48,053 bases of DNA from Silene noctiflora (GCA_009801015.1 VHZZ01003243.1:58619-106671); one strand, 5' to 3'; shown: positions 9,580-20,899, numbered from the stretch's first letter. A program made the numbers and translations. Notes: generated from the sequence alone by a model not told the origin.

Positions 9580-11420
9580 AAAGAAGAAAGTGTAACCTGA
9601 GTTAATAGGCTTTATGTTTTACTCTTGTGTGACAGTATCACACATTCACATTACTAACCTCGAGTACTCGGCTTTTTTTCAAAAAAGACAAAAACCCGGT
9701 TTGAAGTAGTTGAACCGGTGAGCAGCGCGGTTCACGGCAACAGTCAACCCAGCTAAATAGCACGTGCAGTAGTCCACGTGGTAGTGACAAAGCCACTAAT
9801 ATAGTGGGAAACTATAAAACCCAAAATTAAGAAAGTTATGTTTAAAATGGTTTGTGGTTACAACTAATTAATTGCAACTTCTTTTTAATCCTGCAATTGT
9901 TGTTGTTGTTGTTGTAATAAAGTTGTTATTTCTTATTTGCATTGGTATTTTATTTTTTGGATTTTAGTTAAATGTTTTGGAATCCAATTAGTGGGTGCCT
10001 TAATATCAGGAAATTTGGTCTATAATTACCCCATTATTTCAACCATTCATGAATCTAACCAAACCCTTGTACCTCACTAATCAAGCCTTGTGTCTATATA
10101 ATTAGGGGTGTTTATGGATCGGTTCAGATTGGTAATTCGGACTGGATCAGATAGAACTAAAATTTATGAAAATTGAAGTCGGTCATCAATTTAAATGATT
10201 TTAGGATTCTTGTTTTCAATCTGATCATGGTTTTTATCCGTGCAGATATAATCAGCGATATATTAGAGTTGTTCACTTTTTACTCTTAAAATGTTTAAAT
10301 GTGACTTTTTTGTTGGAATCTTAGTTGTTTAAGTATGCTGATTTCTAAGTTTGCTATTTATTGTATATAGTTCTTAATTTTTGAAATTGTACACGATCAA
10401 AATTGTAGAACATTAACCAGTTGAGAACCGGAATTGAAAAAAAAAAGTAAAAAAAATTGTGGCTCGCACACTGGTTTGGATTTTTTTAGGATTTCGATTT
10501 TCAGATTAATTCTTACTGAAAAGACCAGAGTTGTTCACTTTATATCATTGAAACTTTTAAATAAGATTATTTGTGAAATGTTGTTTTGGTATGCTAATTA
10601 AATTGACGAATCTACAATAAAACTTTTAATTGAATTAGATTGATATTGATTTTCTGAAACAGGTTAGCTTCCCCACATATACCAAGACGAGTCAAATCCG
10701 AATCAAATGAACCTTCATCGATACCAACTCCATTTCACCCCAAATTTAAATTATATCGCCACAACTCACAAGTCACGGTCCAATTAACAAAAATATTAGA
10801 AGAAAATGGATTTGTTATCTATGTTCCTTAAAGCTTCCCGCGGTTTAAGCAAAACAACTAGTCGATTTATTATGTCCATTCTTTTGGTATACAAAAGTTG
10901 TTTTTAATTTCAATAATAAAAAAATTAATTAAAGCTTCGACATATATACCATACTACCATATATAGTACATAGTTATTTGAATAATTGAATAATAATAAT
11001 AATAATTTCCTCCTTACTTATTTCAGTTGCTCATTGTCTCATTGGTTGCACGAAGAGTCTAGCAAACTTAGCTAACATGTAAACCACTAGACTATGATTA
11101 CCCAATTATTAATCACTCATTAACTGACTTAATCGCATTTAAATACCTCTAATTTATGATTAATTAGTAGATTTAAGTACATAATTTAACATTATTATAT
11201 TAGACATAGATTCTTGATTTATAGTTCTGTTAATTTTAAGCGAGAATTGTATCGATAGATAAAAAGTGATCATTTTACAATAAAATGTGAATATTTCCTG
11301 ATAAAAAGTAATTATCATCAGTTTATTGTTAGAAATTACAAATATTAGTTATATCATTTTATCAATAAATAGTCACTTTTTATTATAAATGATTATATTC
11401 TCTCGTCTTAAGGGAGAGGA
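9580..11420. other. Intergenic DNA, no gene seen
   Basis: Contains a short (GTT)n tract near 9899-9916, a (AAT)n tract near 10988-11005 and dispersed pieces of TTCGGACTGGATC type. A possible small hAT-like element spans 10103-10244 (starts TAGGGGTGTTTATGG; flanks TATATAAT and GATATAAT, 7 of 8), but its ends pair poorly. No coding region is visible. Confidence 0.5.
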
Positions 11421-11428
11421 GCTATTAT

Positions 11429-11812
11429 TAGGGTTGGGCACCGGACCAGAATCGGTTTGGACAGGAACCGGAATCGACAAAAATCATGGACCGGGATCTG
11501 ACCGGATTACAAAAATTCTAGTCTGGGACTGGACAAGAAAAATTCCGGTCCAAGACCGGACCAGACTTGTTAGACCGGAATTTATCATTATATGCCCACC
11601 TTTTCAAATTCCAGTCCAAAAATTCCGGTTCATTGGACGTGATTAACAATATAATTTTAAAGAAACAAATCCAAATAACAATAACTTCGGGCATTCCGGT
11701 CCAAATCGGTCTGGGCCGGAAAATATCGGTCTCGGACCGGGCCGGACCGGAATTTTTGATTCCGGTTCTAGTCCGTTAGATTCCGGGTCGGACCAGATTA
11801 TGCCCACCCCTA
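11429..11812. mobile_element. hAT-type MITE with degenerate GGTCCGG interior
   Basis: A 384-bp element starting TAGGGTTGGGCA and ending TGCCCACCCCTA, inverted ends differing at one base. The exact 8-bp TSD GCTATTAT is at 11421-11428 and 11813-11820. Almost the whole interior is variants of ACCGGA/GGTCCGG. Open frames through it (for example 11389-11646) are repeat by-products and not genes. Confidence 0.92.
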
Positions 11813-11820
11813 GCTATTAT

Positions 11821-12651
11821 AGTTAAAACGCGCTTGGTATTATCCATTTACATAGATGAGACAAAAAAATAATATCTCAGAAATGACAAAAATTTAATAG
11901 AATTATACTTAAGCCGTTTTAATTATAATCGGATACCTCCGTTTTCGGGGAAATTAACTAAATTTCAAGTTAAACTCAATAGTTTATGCAATGCAACGTA
12001 CACAATTCGCCGCATAAAAACATACTTAGATGTATAAGCACTCAAAAAGCCTAAAATACTTAGTATGGGTCACTTAATTAGCTAGTTAGTGACTTTTTAA
12101 CGTACAAAATTATATATTGTCGTCAGACAAGACAAAATTATATTACAAAATTAATCGAATTATGTAATAAAATAATTAGTCAAAGTACATGAAATAATTA
12201 AACTTTTACAGAAAAAAGTATGTAATTATTAATAATTAATTTAATAATTAAAAGAGATTAATTGTTAATTTAGGTTTGATTATGGAACCTGATTTCGGGG
12301 GACCATGCATATTCTTCTCCACTCGTGTACACGACCTATTGTTGGGGAATTATTAATTTTATTTATTTTTAAAATTGTAAGTTGATATTTTGAATTAATT
12401 CTAAAATTGTAGATTTTATATTATAATTTATACGACGTGCAAAATTGTGTTATGTATTATTTAAAGTATTTTGTACGTACACGACGACGGTCGTCACCTT
12501 TGTCGGGAAGTTTCACCAATTTGTAGTATAGTATACTGTATACTGTATAGTATACGTGTATAATGGAAACTGAAATACTGTGATGTTGGCAGTGGAGTAT
12601 TATGAGTCGGTAGTTTTATATTTGGAAGTAGGCAAGTAGCAGCACCAAACT
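11821..12651. other. Intergenic DNA, no gene seen
   Basis: AT-rich. At 12524-12555 there is a short cluster of GTATAC/ACTGTATA motifs that is nearly palindromic. Nothing protein-like is visible. Confidence 0.5.
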
Positions 12652-12660
12652 AAAAATTTG

Positions 12661-13194
12661 GAAAATGTACGTGGTTCCCTTGAATTTTGTCATTTTGCAC
12701 ATGGTGCTCAATTTTTTAAGTTCGTGTACATTATACCCCATGTTTTATAATTATGCACAACATACCATTTTTGTCGCTGTAAAAAAACTCAATTTTGCAT
12801 AACTCCTAGATCGGAATTCGGAATCGGCCAAATGTTTTTTCTAAGATATTATTTAGTCATAATCTACAATTTGAGACAAAAAAATTGCCAACATACATTT
12901 TATAGAGTTTTTTTAACGAAAATCTCACATTAACCATATATTCAATCTTAAATTTCCGAATGATCTTTCGTTTTATCAACTTATAGATCTCAAAGAGTTG
13001 ACCAATTTGAAAAAAAAAAAATCAATTCCGGTTTATGATCTATAAATTATGCTCAATTGAAAATTTTAAAAACGATAAAAAAGACACGTTATGCTTGAAA
13101 ATCATATTTCAGGGATACCATGTGCACAAATTTAAAAAGTTGGGCACCACGCGAAAAATGACAAAGTTCGAGGGTACCACGTGAATATTCCGCT
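12661..13194. mobile_element. Long-TIR MULE-type element, 534 bp
   Basis: The first about 95 bp (GAAAATGTACGTGG..., GTCATTTT, GTGGTGC(T/C)CAA) return in inverted form at the right end (...CCACGTGAATATTCCGC). Flanking 9-mers AAAAATTTG (12652-12660) and TAAAATTTG (13195-13203) agree at 8 of 9. Long TIRs plus a 9-bp TSD fit a non-autonomous Mutator-like element. There is no coding frame. Confidence 0.75.
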
Positions 13195-13203
13195 TAAAAT
13201 TTG

Positions 13204-14343
13204 AAAGATATTGTATTTTGTATGTATTAATTTTTCTAACGCGTGTTTTTTAGAAGATATTCAATGATAAACTTATTTGTATTATTATTAGCGAGTATAT
13301 CTTAGAAATCTTACTACATTTAGAATATTAATGTATGCGTTAATTAACGACACAAATTTGAAAACCCGTAAACAATTTACATACTTGTGTCAAATTTTAA
13401 TTTATCAGTTTAAAAGGAAAAACTCATAAGCGTACTACTCCATATTATTTACACATCTTACATATACTTTTAATATTTCACCATAAAAATTGAATCAAGA
13501 TATATATTCTTTATATAACTGTAATCAGATACTATCTCTGTCACCTATGAACAATAAAAGAACAAAATTTTCTTATTTAAATTGTATTTTTTTTTTTTTG
13601 TAAATTAATCTATTATTAGTATTATTATTGTTCATTTGTCATCTAAAATTAAAATTTTATAATAATATTTTAATTTCAAACTTTGATTCCGCTATAGCCC
13701 TTGTCTCTCCACCGCTCCACTAAATACTACTTAAGCTAAATCTAAGTGTAAACCGTTTAACAAGAATTAAAAAAAAAAAAAAAAAAAATCAATGATTAGA
13801 TATTAAATTACCATAGCATATAAATTAAACTAATTTAAACACAAAATTTAGGAAGATTTTGGACCACAAGAAAAGACATGCAAAAACGAGCTAATAATAA
13901 TATAATTAAAATTCAAGATTCCAACATGAATATTCTTTAGAATTACTTATTTATTTCAGTTAGTCACTGTCATTATCTACTAATTAAATTACATCATTAA
14001 AATCTTAACAAGTGTCCAACTTGTAACTACATACAATTAACCTTAACATAATACTCTAACCATGTTATATCAGTCAACTTAAGTTAATTACTAAAATTAA
14101 AAAAACATTCAGTGACTCATCATACAGTGATACGACCAACAGTTTTATCATTTTAGTTAAAACGGAGATATTCGTCTTCATAAACTTACATCGGATTAAA
14201 TAGAAGAGTATTTACATAGATATAGACTTATATAAGAACAAACATTAGGTCAAGTGATAAGGGTTCTTTTACTCTGATGTGAGGTTGAGGTTAGATTCTT
14301 ACCCCCGATATATATAGTTCACCTATCTAAACCCAAAAGAAAA
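13204..14343. other. Intergenic DNA, no gene seen
   Basis: Very AT-rich, with poly-A/T tracts (13588-13600, 13769-13788). A weak phrase near 13685-13722 (CCGCTATAGCCC...CACCGCTCCAC) recalls the hAT CAGTGGCGGAG family but lacks recognisable ends. Confidence 0.5.
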
Positions 14344-14351
14344 CATAGATA

Positions 14352-14602
14352 TAGACTTGGTAAACTAACCTGACCCAAATAACCCGCGCGAGTCATACTA
14401 GATCGATACCTAAACTATTGACCTGAGCATGACCTGGACGTTTATTGTTGCAAACTGACAATAATTCTTAAATAACTTGATAATAATAGACCCAAAGATA
14501 ACCCGAATCAAAATGACACGTCCCTACCTAACCCAAATTCCTTTCAAACCCGAAAGCGATTCGACCCAAATGCACATCCGGTTGACCTATTTTCTAGGTT
14601 TA
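14352..14602. mobile_element. hAT-like element with degenerate ACCCGA interior
   Basis: A 251-bp element flanked by CATAGATA (14344-14351) and CATAGATG (14603-14610), 7 of 8. It starts TAGACTTGGTAAAC and ends TTTTCTAGGTTTA, whose reverse complement TAAACCTAGAAAA resembles the start. The interior carries GACCC/ACCCGA variants. It shares its end sequence type (TAGACYT...) with 37750-37929. Confidence 0.6.
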
Positions 14603-14610
14603 CATAGATG

Positions 14611-15990
14611 GGACAATTTTTTACCAGTTTCTAAACATTCTGCTTCGATTTGAAGTACATTTAACCTTTTTAATCCGTTTTAAGTTGAAAACGGATTCCT
14701 CTATACGAGAATCTGCGATCATATATTCTATGTGTAGTGTTGTAGTAAGAAGTTGGCTCTTGGGTTTACGTAATTACTACATGCAGGTAGCCATTAATGC
14801 AGTAGCATGCTTTTCTTGACTTTTATAACGTTAAATTAAAATATAAAAGTTACAATTTGATGATTAATTTGTTGTAAAATTGATTTGATTCTAAAGAGGA
14901 TTGATGTTGCACGATCTTTGTTATGGTAATTATTGTAAATTTAATTTTATTACAGTTGAACTTGTTTTTGAGGATGTCATTCATCTTAGATTCTTGTGTC
15001 AATGCATTTAAAAGTATTATGGAGTAAAATTATAATTTAATTTGGCGCCTATATTGAATTTTGGACCGTCTGAAATTAATGTGTATGGCATAATTGTTTT
15101 GTCGTGAATTTCTAAGTTTGAAAAGATTCAACAGCAAATAACAGCACAGTAAATAGCAATAGGAAGTAATAATGTAATGCAAATTATATTATGGAATAAT
15201 TATAGGGTACGTTAGAGTACTCTAACGTCGATCTTAGGGCTTCAACTGCCTTCAATCATCAGGTCAATTGTTTGTTGATATGGTTTTTTGACATGGTATA
15301 AGAGTCAGTGTAATCAAAATGACACGGGTTTGAATTCACCTCCTCAATTTTAAAGTGGAATATTAGCACACCATGTATGGGAGGCCTGTAGTTACATCCA
15401 CATTTCAAGTCTAAAGGGCATTCGTATGAAGGGGCGTGTAATTGAGAAACATACCCAGTCGCAATGAGAGCGGCATTTGTTGGGTTAAAATGCTAAATGT
15501 ATGTAACCTTATTCGTTATAAGAAATGAAAATATACAAAAAGACGATTTTTTAGTGAAAATTGTTTCGGTATTATAAAGCACATTGAGAGTGTACTACTA
15601 AACGATCAATATTTTTTTTGCATAAAACTGGTTTTAGGCATGTATTATTATAAAACTAAGTGATAATCTCGTCAAAATAACTTTCACCAACCACCACTAT
15701 TTTGATTTAAGATCTTTGCCTCATAAAACCTTGGAAACGAAAGAAAATCAAATAATTATCCTCTTCTTAAATTTAGTCACAAGATAATTAACTAAACCAT
15801 CTCAACCATGATAATTCATCACTTTTCTTTAAATCTTTTTAAAATTGAATGGGAAAATAAAATACAATACCGTGTAAACGTTCTAAACTGTGAGAAAAAA
15901 GATTGGAATTTGATTTGATGAAGAATATAAAGCTAGTCAAATGAAAATATTATTTTGTGTAAAGGGAGTCACTAAAGTGATTTTGTTTAG
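14611..15990. other. Intergenic DNA, no gene seen
   Basis: No gene-like frame. Near 15290-15350 there is a SINE-like phrase (ACATGGTATAAGAG, then GGGTTTGAATTCACC) that resembles the A and B boxes of a tRNA-derived retroposon; the copy is too worn to delimit. Confidence 0.45.
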
Positions 15991-15995
15991 TTCTC

Positions 15996-16260
15996 ACAAA
16001 TGGGTCAATCGGGTCGGGTTAATTTCGAGTTTGTTGGATTCGTGCCGACTTAATTTTGAGCTTGTTAGGTCTGGGTTGGGGTTGGGTCGGGTCGGGTCGG
16101 GCGATTTCAGGTTCGGGTCAACTATTAACGAGTTATTCATGGTTAATAATCAGTTTGCAACAATAAATATTTAGGTCGGGTTTTAATAAGTCCGGTAAAT
16201 TCGGATTTTGAATAAAGCTCGAGTCTTGAATTAGTGTATTTAGAAAGCAGGTCATGAGTA
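15996..16260 (+). repeat. Degenerate TCGGGT repeat region
   Basis: Dense variants of GGGTCGGGT, best ordered at 16080-16102. It is probably the interior of another element of the kind at 16380, but no paired ends or TSD could be assigned. The frame 15941-16174 through it is not a gene. Confidence 0.6.
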
Positions 16261-16379
16261 TTTCACTTACTAGATATCTTGATACAAGAAAATATCCTAG
16301 GGAGTACAGAGTACTGACTGCTGAAAGGTTTTGGTAAAGGCCCTGAACCTGAAAAGAAACTTAGTTTCTGTGTTACAAA

Positions 16380-16840
16380 TAGAGGCGGCAATCGGGTCGG
16401 TTAGATTGGGTTATATCGGAGTCAGGTTGTATCAGGTTCGGATCGGGTTATTTCGAGTCGATTGATGCATCGGGCCGGACGGGTGTGGGTCGGGTCATTA
16501 TTAGGTCCGATTACTTTATCATATTATTTCAACTTTTAACCATTATTAAATTTTGTTTTTAACCATTATTCGGTTTAATTACTTTATTATTAAGCCAAAC
16601 ATAACAATCTAAACACAAAATCACTTTCATTTTGATCAATATTAAGCTTAATAATTATCGGGTCATCAATTTAATCGGGTTAGTATCGGGTTGGGTCAAT
16701 ATCGAGTCGGGTTTGGGTCACTGATCATCGGGTCATGTCGGGTAAAGGGTCGAATCAGGTCGGTTTCAGGTTGCAATATTCTCGGGTTTTGTCAAGTCAA
16801 ATTTACTCAGATTCGGATCGGGACAGATTTACCAGCTTTA
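16380..16840. mobile_element. hAT-type element with degenerate TCGGGT interior
   Basis: A 461-bp element with the exact 8-bp TSD GTTACAAA (16372-16379, 16841-16848). It starts TAGAGGCGGCAA and ends TTACCAGCTTTA; the inverted ends match at 8 of 12. The interior is almost entirely variants of ATCGGGTC. A frame through it (16691-17011) is a repeat by-product that runs past the element. Confidence 0.88.
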
Positions 16841-17100
16841 GTTACAAACAATTTAGTAGGCCCATATATGGCTGATAAGTCTAATAAATATAAAGCAGGC
16901 CTCCAATCGTCACAGACATCCATAAGTAGCCCACACACGTACTCGCAGCCAACCGAGTCGAGCTTGTACAAGTGGATACCACACCGCACCCGTTTAATTA
17001 GAGTGGTATGAGACTATGAGTAATATTTTGACGAGTGCTGAAAGTCTTGGAGATTGTACCAATCATGGGTGGTGGAGACCGGAGACCGGAGACCGGAGAT

Positions 17101-17273
17101 CAGTGGTGGAGCTAGGGAGGGGCTTAGCACGGTCGGTCACCCCCCGGTGGTTGAATTTTTTGAGGTTTTAGTTAAATTTTTCAATTTTTTCCGAGTGTGC
17201 CTTATATTTTTACCCATTCGCCCCCCCTAAAATTTTTCGCCTCCTCTAAGCTCAAATCTTGGCTCCGCCACTG
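17101..17273 (-). mobile_element. hAT-type MITE (CAGTGGCGGAG family), copy 3
   Basis: A 173-bp element from CAGTGGTGGAGC to GGCTCCGCCACTG with the exact 8-bp TSD CCGGAGAT (17093-17100, 17274-17281). It lies in reverse orientation to the copies at 5930 and 6818. The left flank itself is a short GGAGACC repeat. Confidence 0.92.
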
Positions 17274-17281
17274 CCGGAGAT

Positions 17282-17749
17282 GGATATGTGCTTATTTGTC
17301 TTTAGTAATACACGAAAAATTCTAAAGTACTTTGATTTTACAAGATTATTGTGTATCTCAAATTCTCAATCAATGAGAAGCCTTAATTTTTATTTTACCA
17401 AGATTTTGATTTATTATATATAAAAAATATGGTTAATTTTAATATTTTTATTTACTAGTGTGTATGATGACGTGGTACATCGTACACCCATGTACTGGAG
17501 AATTTCTCTACATTCACTTTACAATATAGATTATATATTTAGAATAAGTAATGTATGTTTATAAAGCAATTTTCATTCTACATTTTTTTTGTTAAAACTC
17601 TTAATCATGGAGCAAAATTAGAAACACATTGAAGATTATTATGATAAATACATATATTTTTTAAAATAATAGTGTAAAATGTCATGGGTACGAAACCATA
17701 ACTCTCGAATTTTTAATGTTTTGCTTTTTCATAATATTCACTAAAGACT
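17282..17749. other. Intergenic DNA, nothing seen
   Basis: AT-rich sequence without a gene-like frame, RNA gene or recognisable element. Confidence 0.5.
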
Positions 17750-17758
17750 ATAAATGTA

Positions 17759-17942
17759 GGGAAATGATAAATACAACCCATTAGGTTGTATTTAAGCAAC
17801 TAAATAAGGAAAGAAATTATTAATATATGCATTAATTACATTGGTTTAGGTGTAATTTGGTCTTGAATTCCTAAATTAATACCAAATATAGAAGATATTA
17901 AATGCTTAAATACAACTCATTGGGTTGTATTTAACATTACCC
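17759..17942. mobile_element. Small TIR element with 9-bp TSD (family C copy 2)
   Basis: A 184-bp element with the exact 9-bp TSD ATAAATGTA (17750-17758, 17943-17951). TIRs of about 38 bp: GGGAAATGATAAATACAACC at the left and GGTTGTATTTAACATTACCC at the right, each also containing an inner inverted pair (CAACCC...GGGTTG type). Related to 7403-7549. Confidence 0.9.
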
Positions 17943-18053
17943 ATAAATGTATGGAAACTTAATTCAAAATCCTATATAAATTTTGTAGATAATCTTCTTA
18001 AAAATGCAACATATATATGTTTGTTTTTCACTAAAAGTCTGGGGTTTATAATT

Positions 18054-18229
18054 CAGTGGCGGATTCATAAAAACTTCTTTCCGGGGTCCTAATTAATATT
18101 TAAAATATATTTATACATAAAAAAAAGTTATAAATTTATTTTTTTAGCCTGAAAATTAGACAAAATAAGCAAACAAAATTTTGTTTCCAGTGTCCCCGAC
18201 CCCGGATGTTATTCATAGAGCCGCCATTG
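18054..18229. repeat. Diverged hAT-like MITE
   Basis: Starts CAGTGGCGGATTCA and ends AGAGCCGCCATTG, with the inner ATTCATA also inverted-repeat like. No TSD could be read. Probably an old relative of the CAGTGGCGGAG family. Confidence 0.45.
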
Positions 18230-18783
18230 ATTCATATAAATAATACCACAAGATTCAAAAAATTACGACTCGTATATTTTTATATTATCACATTCTAAAA
18301 TCTTAAAATCGGTAACTCCGATTAAACTTGAACAATCCTTTATCGTCAACTAAACAATGATAAGCCCATATTTGAGCGTATTTTGTTTGGGACCATGAGA
18401 AAGTATCTAATAATGAGAAGAAGAAAAAAAGTTGATCACTTTCATTTCTATTAGTCAACTAGAATAAGAGATGGTACACACACAATACACAAATTCTCTG
18501 TCTCACTAAAAAAGTACGGAATTTTGTGACCATTTTATCTCAATTGTAACCATAGTGGTCTAACAAATATTACAGCTTATGTTAACTTGTTTTTAAATAG
18601 TGGTCGTCACTTTTAACTGTAAAATGGTCTTAAAATTTTGTCTTATTATTTTAGACCAAACTGGTCAATCTTAAAGAAGACCACCTGCACACAATAACAT
18701 TTTATATGAAGGGAGCAAAATCTATTTTCTAGAGTCCAATATCAAGAACACCAAAAAGAGTTCTAAAGGACCATATTTTCTAG

Positions 18784-18916
18784 CGGTCTGTTTTGCTTGT
18801 GACGGGTATGAACACGGTTGAAAAAGGGGCACTCCCACTTACCTCTTCCACTTACAAGCTTATCTCACGTCATAAGCTTATGACGTATTCACACCCGTTA
18901 CAAATGGGAATTTGTA
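18784..18916 (+). mobile_element. MULE-type MITE, short variant (family B copy 2)
   Basis: A 133-bp copy with the exact 9-bp TSD ATTTTCTAG (18775-18783, 18917-18925). It contains TTGCTTGTGACGGG, a CTCACGTCATAAGCTTATGA block and the 3' end AAATGGGAATTTGTA. It ends about 170 bp upstream of the TATA box assigned to the MIR169 gene. Confidence 0.85.
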
Positions 18917-19083
18917 ATTTTCTAGAATATATTCAAAAATGACTAAATTTATGATGAATGTCAATGTATGGAGCATGTTGCATGCATCATAATGTGTGGA
19001 TAAAAAAATCAAGTTGGTAAGATATTGAGCATATTACATATTGAATTATTGATTTTAAGAATCAAATCTATCATTTCTTATGG

Positions 19084-19093
19084 TATATAAATA
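19084..19093 (+). promoter_or_regulatory. TATA box, probable MIR169 promoter
   Basis: TATATAAATA followed by GGCC is a strong plant TATA box. It lies 150 bp upstream of the hairpin, so transcription would start near 19115-19125. The link to MIR169 rests on position only. Confidence 0.6.
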
Positions 19094-19231
19094 GGCCATT
19101 GCATTTTGAGACTTAATTACAAATACAATATACAATATGTAATAATAAGAATAAATTACATAGGTGAAAATAAAATAAAAAAAATATGGCAATTGGCAAA
19201 AGGGAAGAAGGGTGTTACATGAGGATAAGGG

Positions 19232-19358
19232 TGTTAGTTTTGGTAGCCAAGGATGACTTGCCTGCTCCTAATTTCATAGGAGAGCCATATATGTGTATGG
19301 TTATCCTCTATGATTGATAAGGTTTCGGGCAGTCTCCTTGACTATCTTGACTCACCGT
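19232..19358 (+). ncRNA. MIR169: MIR169 microRNA precursor
   Basis: The 21 nt at 19244-19264 begin TAGCCAAGGATGACTTGCCT, which is the known mature miR169 (169h-type variant). On the other arm, 19328-19346 reads GGCAGTCTCCTTGACTATC, the matching star strand. The arms pair over GCC, AGTC, TCCTTG and CTA with two small bulges and one C-A mismatch, and pairing extends a few bases outward. The roughly 60-nt loop region lies between them. In plants miR169 guides cleavage of NF-YA (HAP2) mRNAs and takes part in drought, nitrogen and flowering responses; that role is known for the family and was not tested here. No NF-YA gene lies in the window. Mature sequence and star on opposite arms in correct register make chance very unlikely. 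Ends of the precursor are approximate. Confidence 0.92.
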
Positions 19359-19539
19359 TTTCTTTCATGTCACTCCCTTTTTTTCTAATCGTTATTCTAT
19401 TATACTTTCTACTAAGTAAGTCTTTTATGAGGCGGTTTAACAAAACTGGTAGTTGAACCTAGAACTATTTGCACAATTTTTTTAATTATTTACATAACTA
19501 CCAATTTATTTGATTTGAGGAATGTTGTGATTGATGGCT

Positions 19540-20110
19540 CAAGCCTAATTGTCTGGCTTAGCCTAACGGGCTTTTTTTAGAGTGCTTGTGCCATTTATTT
19601 AGGCCCGAAATAGGGTTATGGGCCATCCAAAAAAAGGCCAATATATTTTTGGGCCGGGCTTTGGCCTAGATTTATTAAAGAAGAGATTTTTTTAAAATTT
19701 TATATATAAAAGTAGTAATAAAATTTAAAAAAAAACTCGTAATAACCCATGTATAATCTTTAAAAGTTAAAGGTAATGTCTTCTTAATATGTATTATATT
19801 TATGAGTACATGATCAAGCATTCAACTTTTGTTATATTTGTTTTTATTTATTTTTTATCGAGCAATGCGGTTCATTATTTCTTTTTACCAATTGTATTAA
19901 AAGGTACTAGTGGACAATATGCTGCTATTTATCCCACTTAACAAGTCGTAAATCTTAGGATCAAAAAGCCCATTTAAGCCCAAAAGCCCAATTTAACCCA
20001 TTTGGGTTGGGTTTGGGCTTACAAAATAGGCCCATATATTTGGCCCGGTCCAGCCCAGTCCTATAAACAGGCTGTTTTTTGTCTTAGCCCAGCCCAAGCT
20101 TGTAATATAA
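19540..20110. repeat. Degenerate GGCCC/GGGCT repeat region
   Basis: Two blocks (about 19550-19680 and 19965-20105) hold many GGGCC, GGCCCA and AAGCCCA variants, in opposite orientations, around an AT-rich middle. This is the layout of an inverted-repeat element with repeat-filled arms, similar in plan to the hAT-like elements at 11429 and 16380, but with another motif. Exact ends were not found. Confidence 0.5.
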
Positions 20111-20848
20111 TATATACATACGATGTATTTTTAGACTTGCGTTAAAACTTAAAAGTGCATTTTAAGACTATCAATTTACTCAACAGCCCATCTGTCTGAA
20201 TAGTCCCTCGAAGCTCTTTGCCTTGTGGATGCCGTCAGTGTTGAACATCGTTCCCAAGTTACCGTACTCCACCAACATGTCAAAGTTACTTGGCACTATC
20301 GTCTCATCTTTCGTAATAAATAGGACTATACATCCATATATGAGCATCGTACATCCAATACAAATCTAATTAAGCTTATATACAATTTTTTCGAGCTTTT
20401 AAAAATTTAATTTACATTTTATTTTTTTAGGTGTTAAAATTAAAATTTTATTGAGTTTATATGTATTATTTTCGAGTTTCAATATAATATTTTGAGTTAA
20501 ATTTTTTTTGTAAAGACGCTCATTTTCTTTTTAATAAAGCTCGTAAAATATACATATAAGCTTAAATCATTTGTTATAAAGCTTCAAATTTATAATATCA
20601 GATATATACAAGTGGTTGTATAATAAACTAATTGCTTTTTAGTTGTTCATTGTAATTTTATGTTTTCTGATGTAGTAGCTAATATTATTGCCAAAAAAGG
20701 TTAGAAAAATTACTCTTTGGCAATTCACAAGTTTTGAGTTGTGGGAAACTGATCGAGTCAACAATGGCACAATTATGGACTTTATGGTATTCCCTTTGTC
20801 ATAAATCTGAAGTTGTCTAGGATTGGTACCCTTGCAACATTCAGCTAA

Positions 20849-20899
20849 TCTTGTTTGTGACGGTCACAAGCTTGTGACGTCTCACAAGTCACAAGTCAC
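20849..20899 (+). repeat. Fragment of the family B MULE-type MITE
   Basis: TCTTGTTTGTGACGGTCACA and AGCTTGTGACGTCTCACAAG match the left half of the copy at 1314 nearly base for base. The right half is missing. Confidence 0.65.

Noticed and set aside
11389-11779. Two overlapping frames with repeated Gly/Pro/Val words
   Set aside because: They translate the degenerate GGTCCGG interior of a hAT MITE.
12524-12555. GTATAC palindrome cluster as a hairpin RNA or terminator
   Set aside because: Inverted match is imperfect and AT-rich sequence produces such clusters by chance.
16691-17011. 106-codon frame
   Set aside because: Mostly TCGGGT repeat of the element 16380-16840 and then random sequence.
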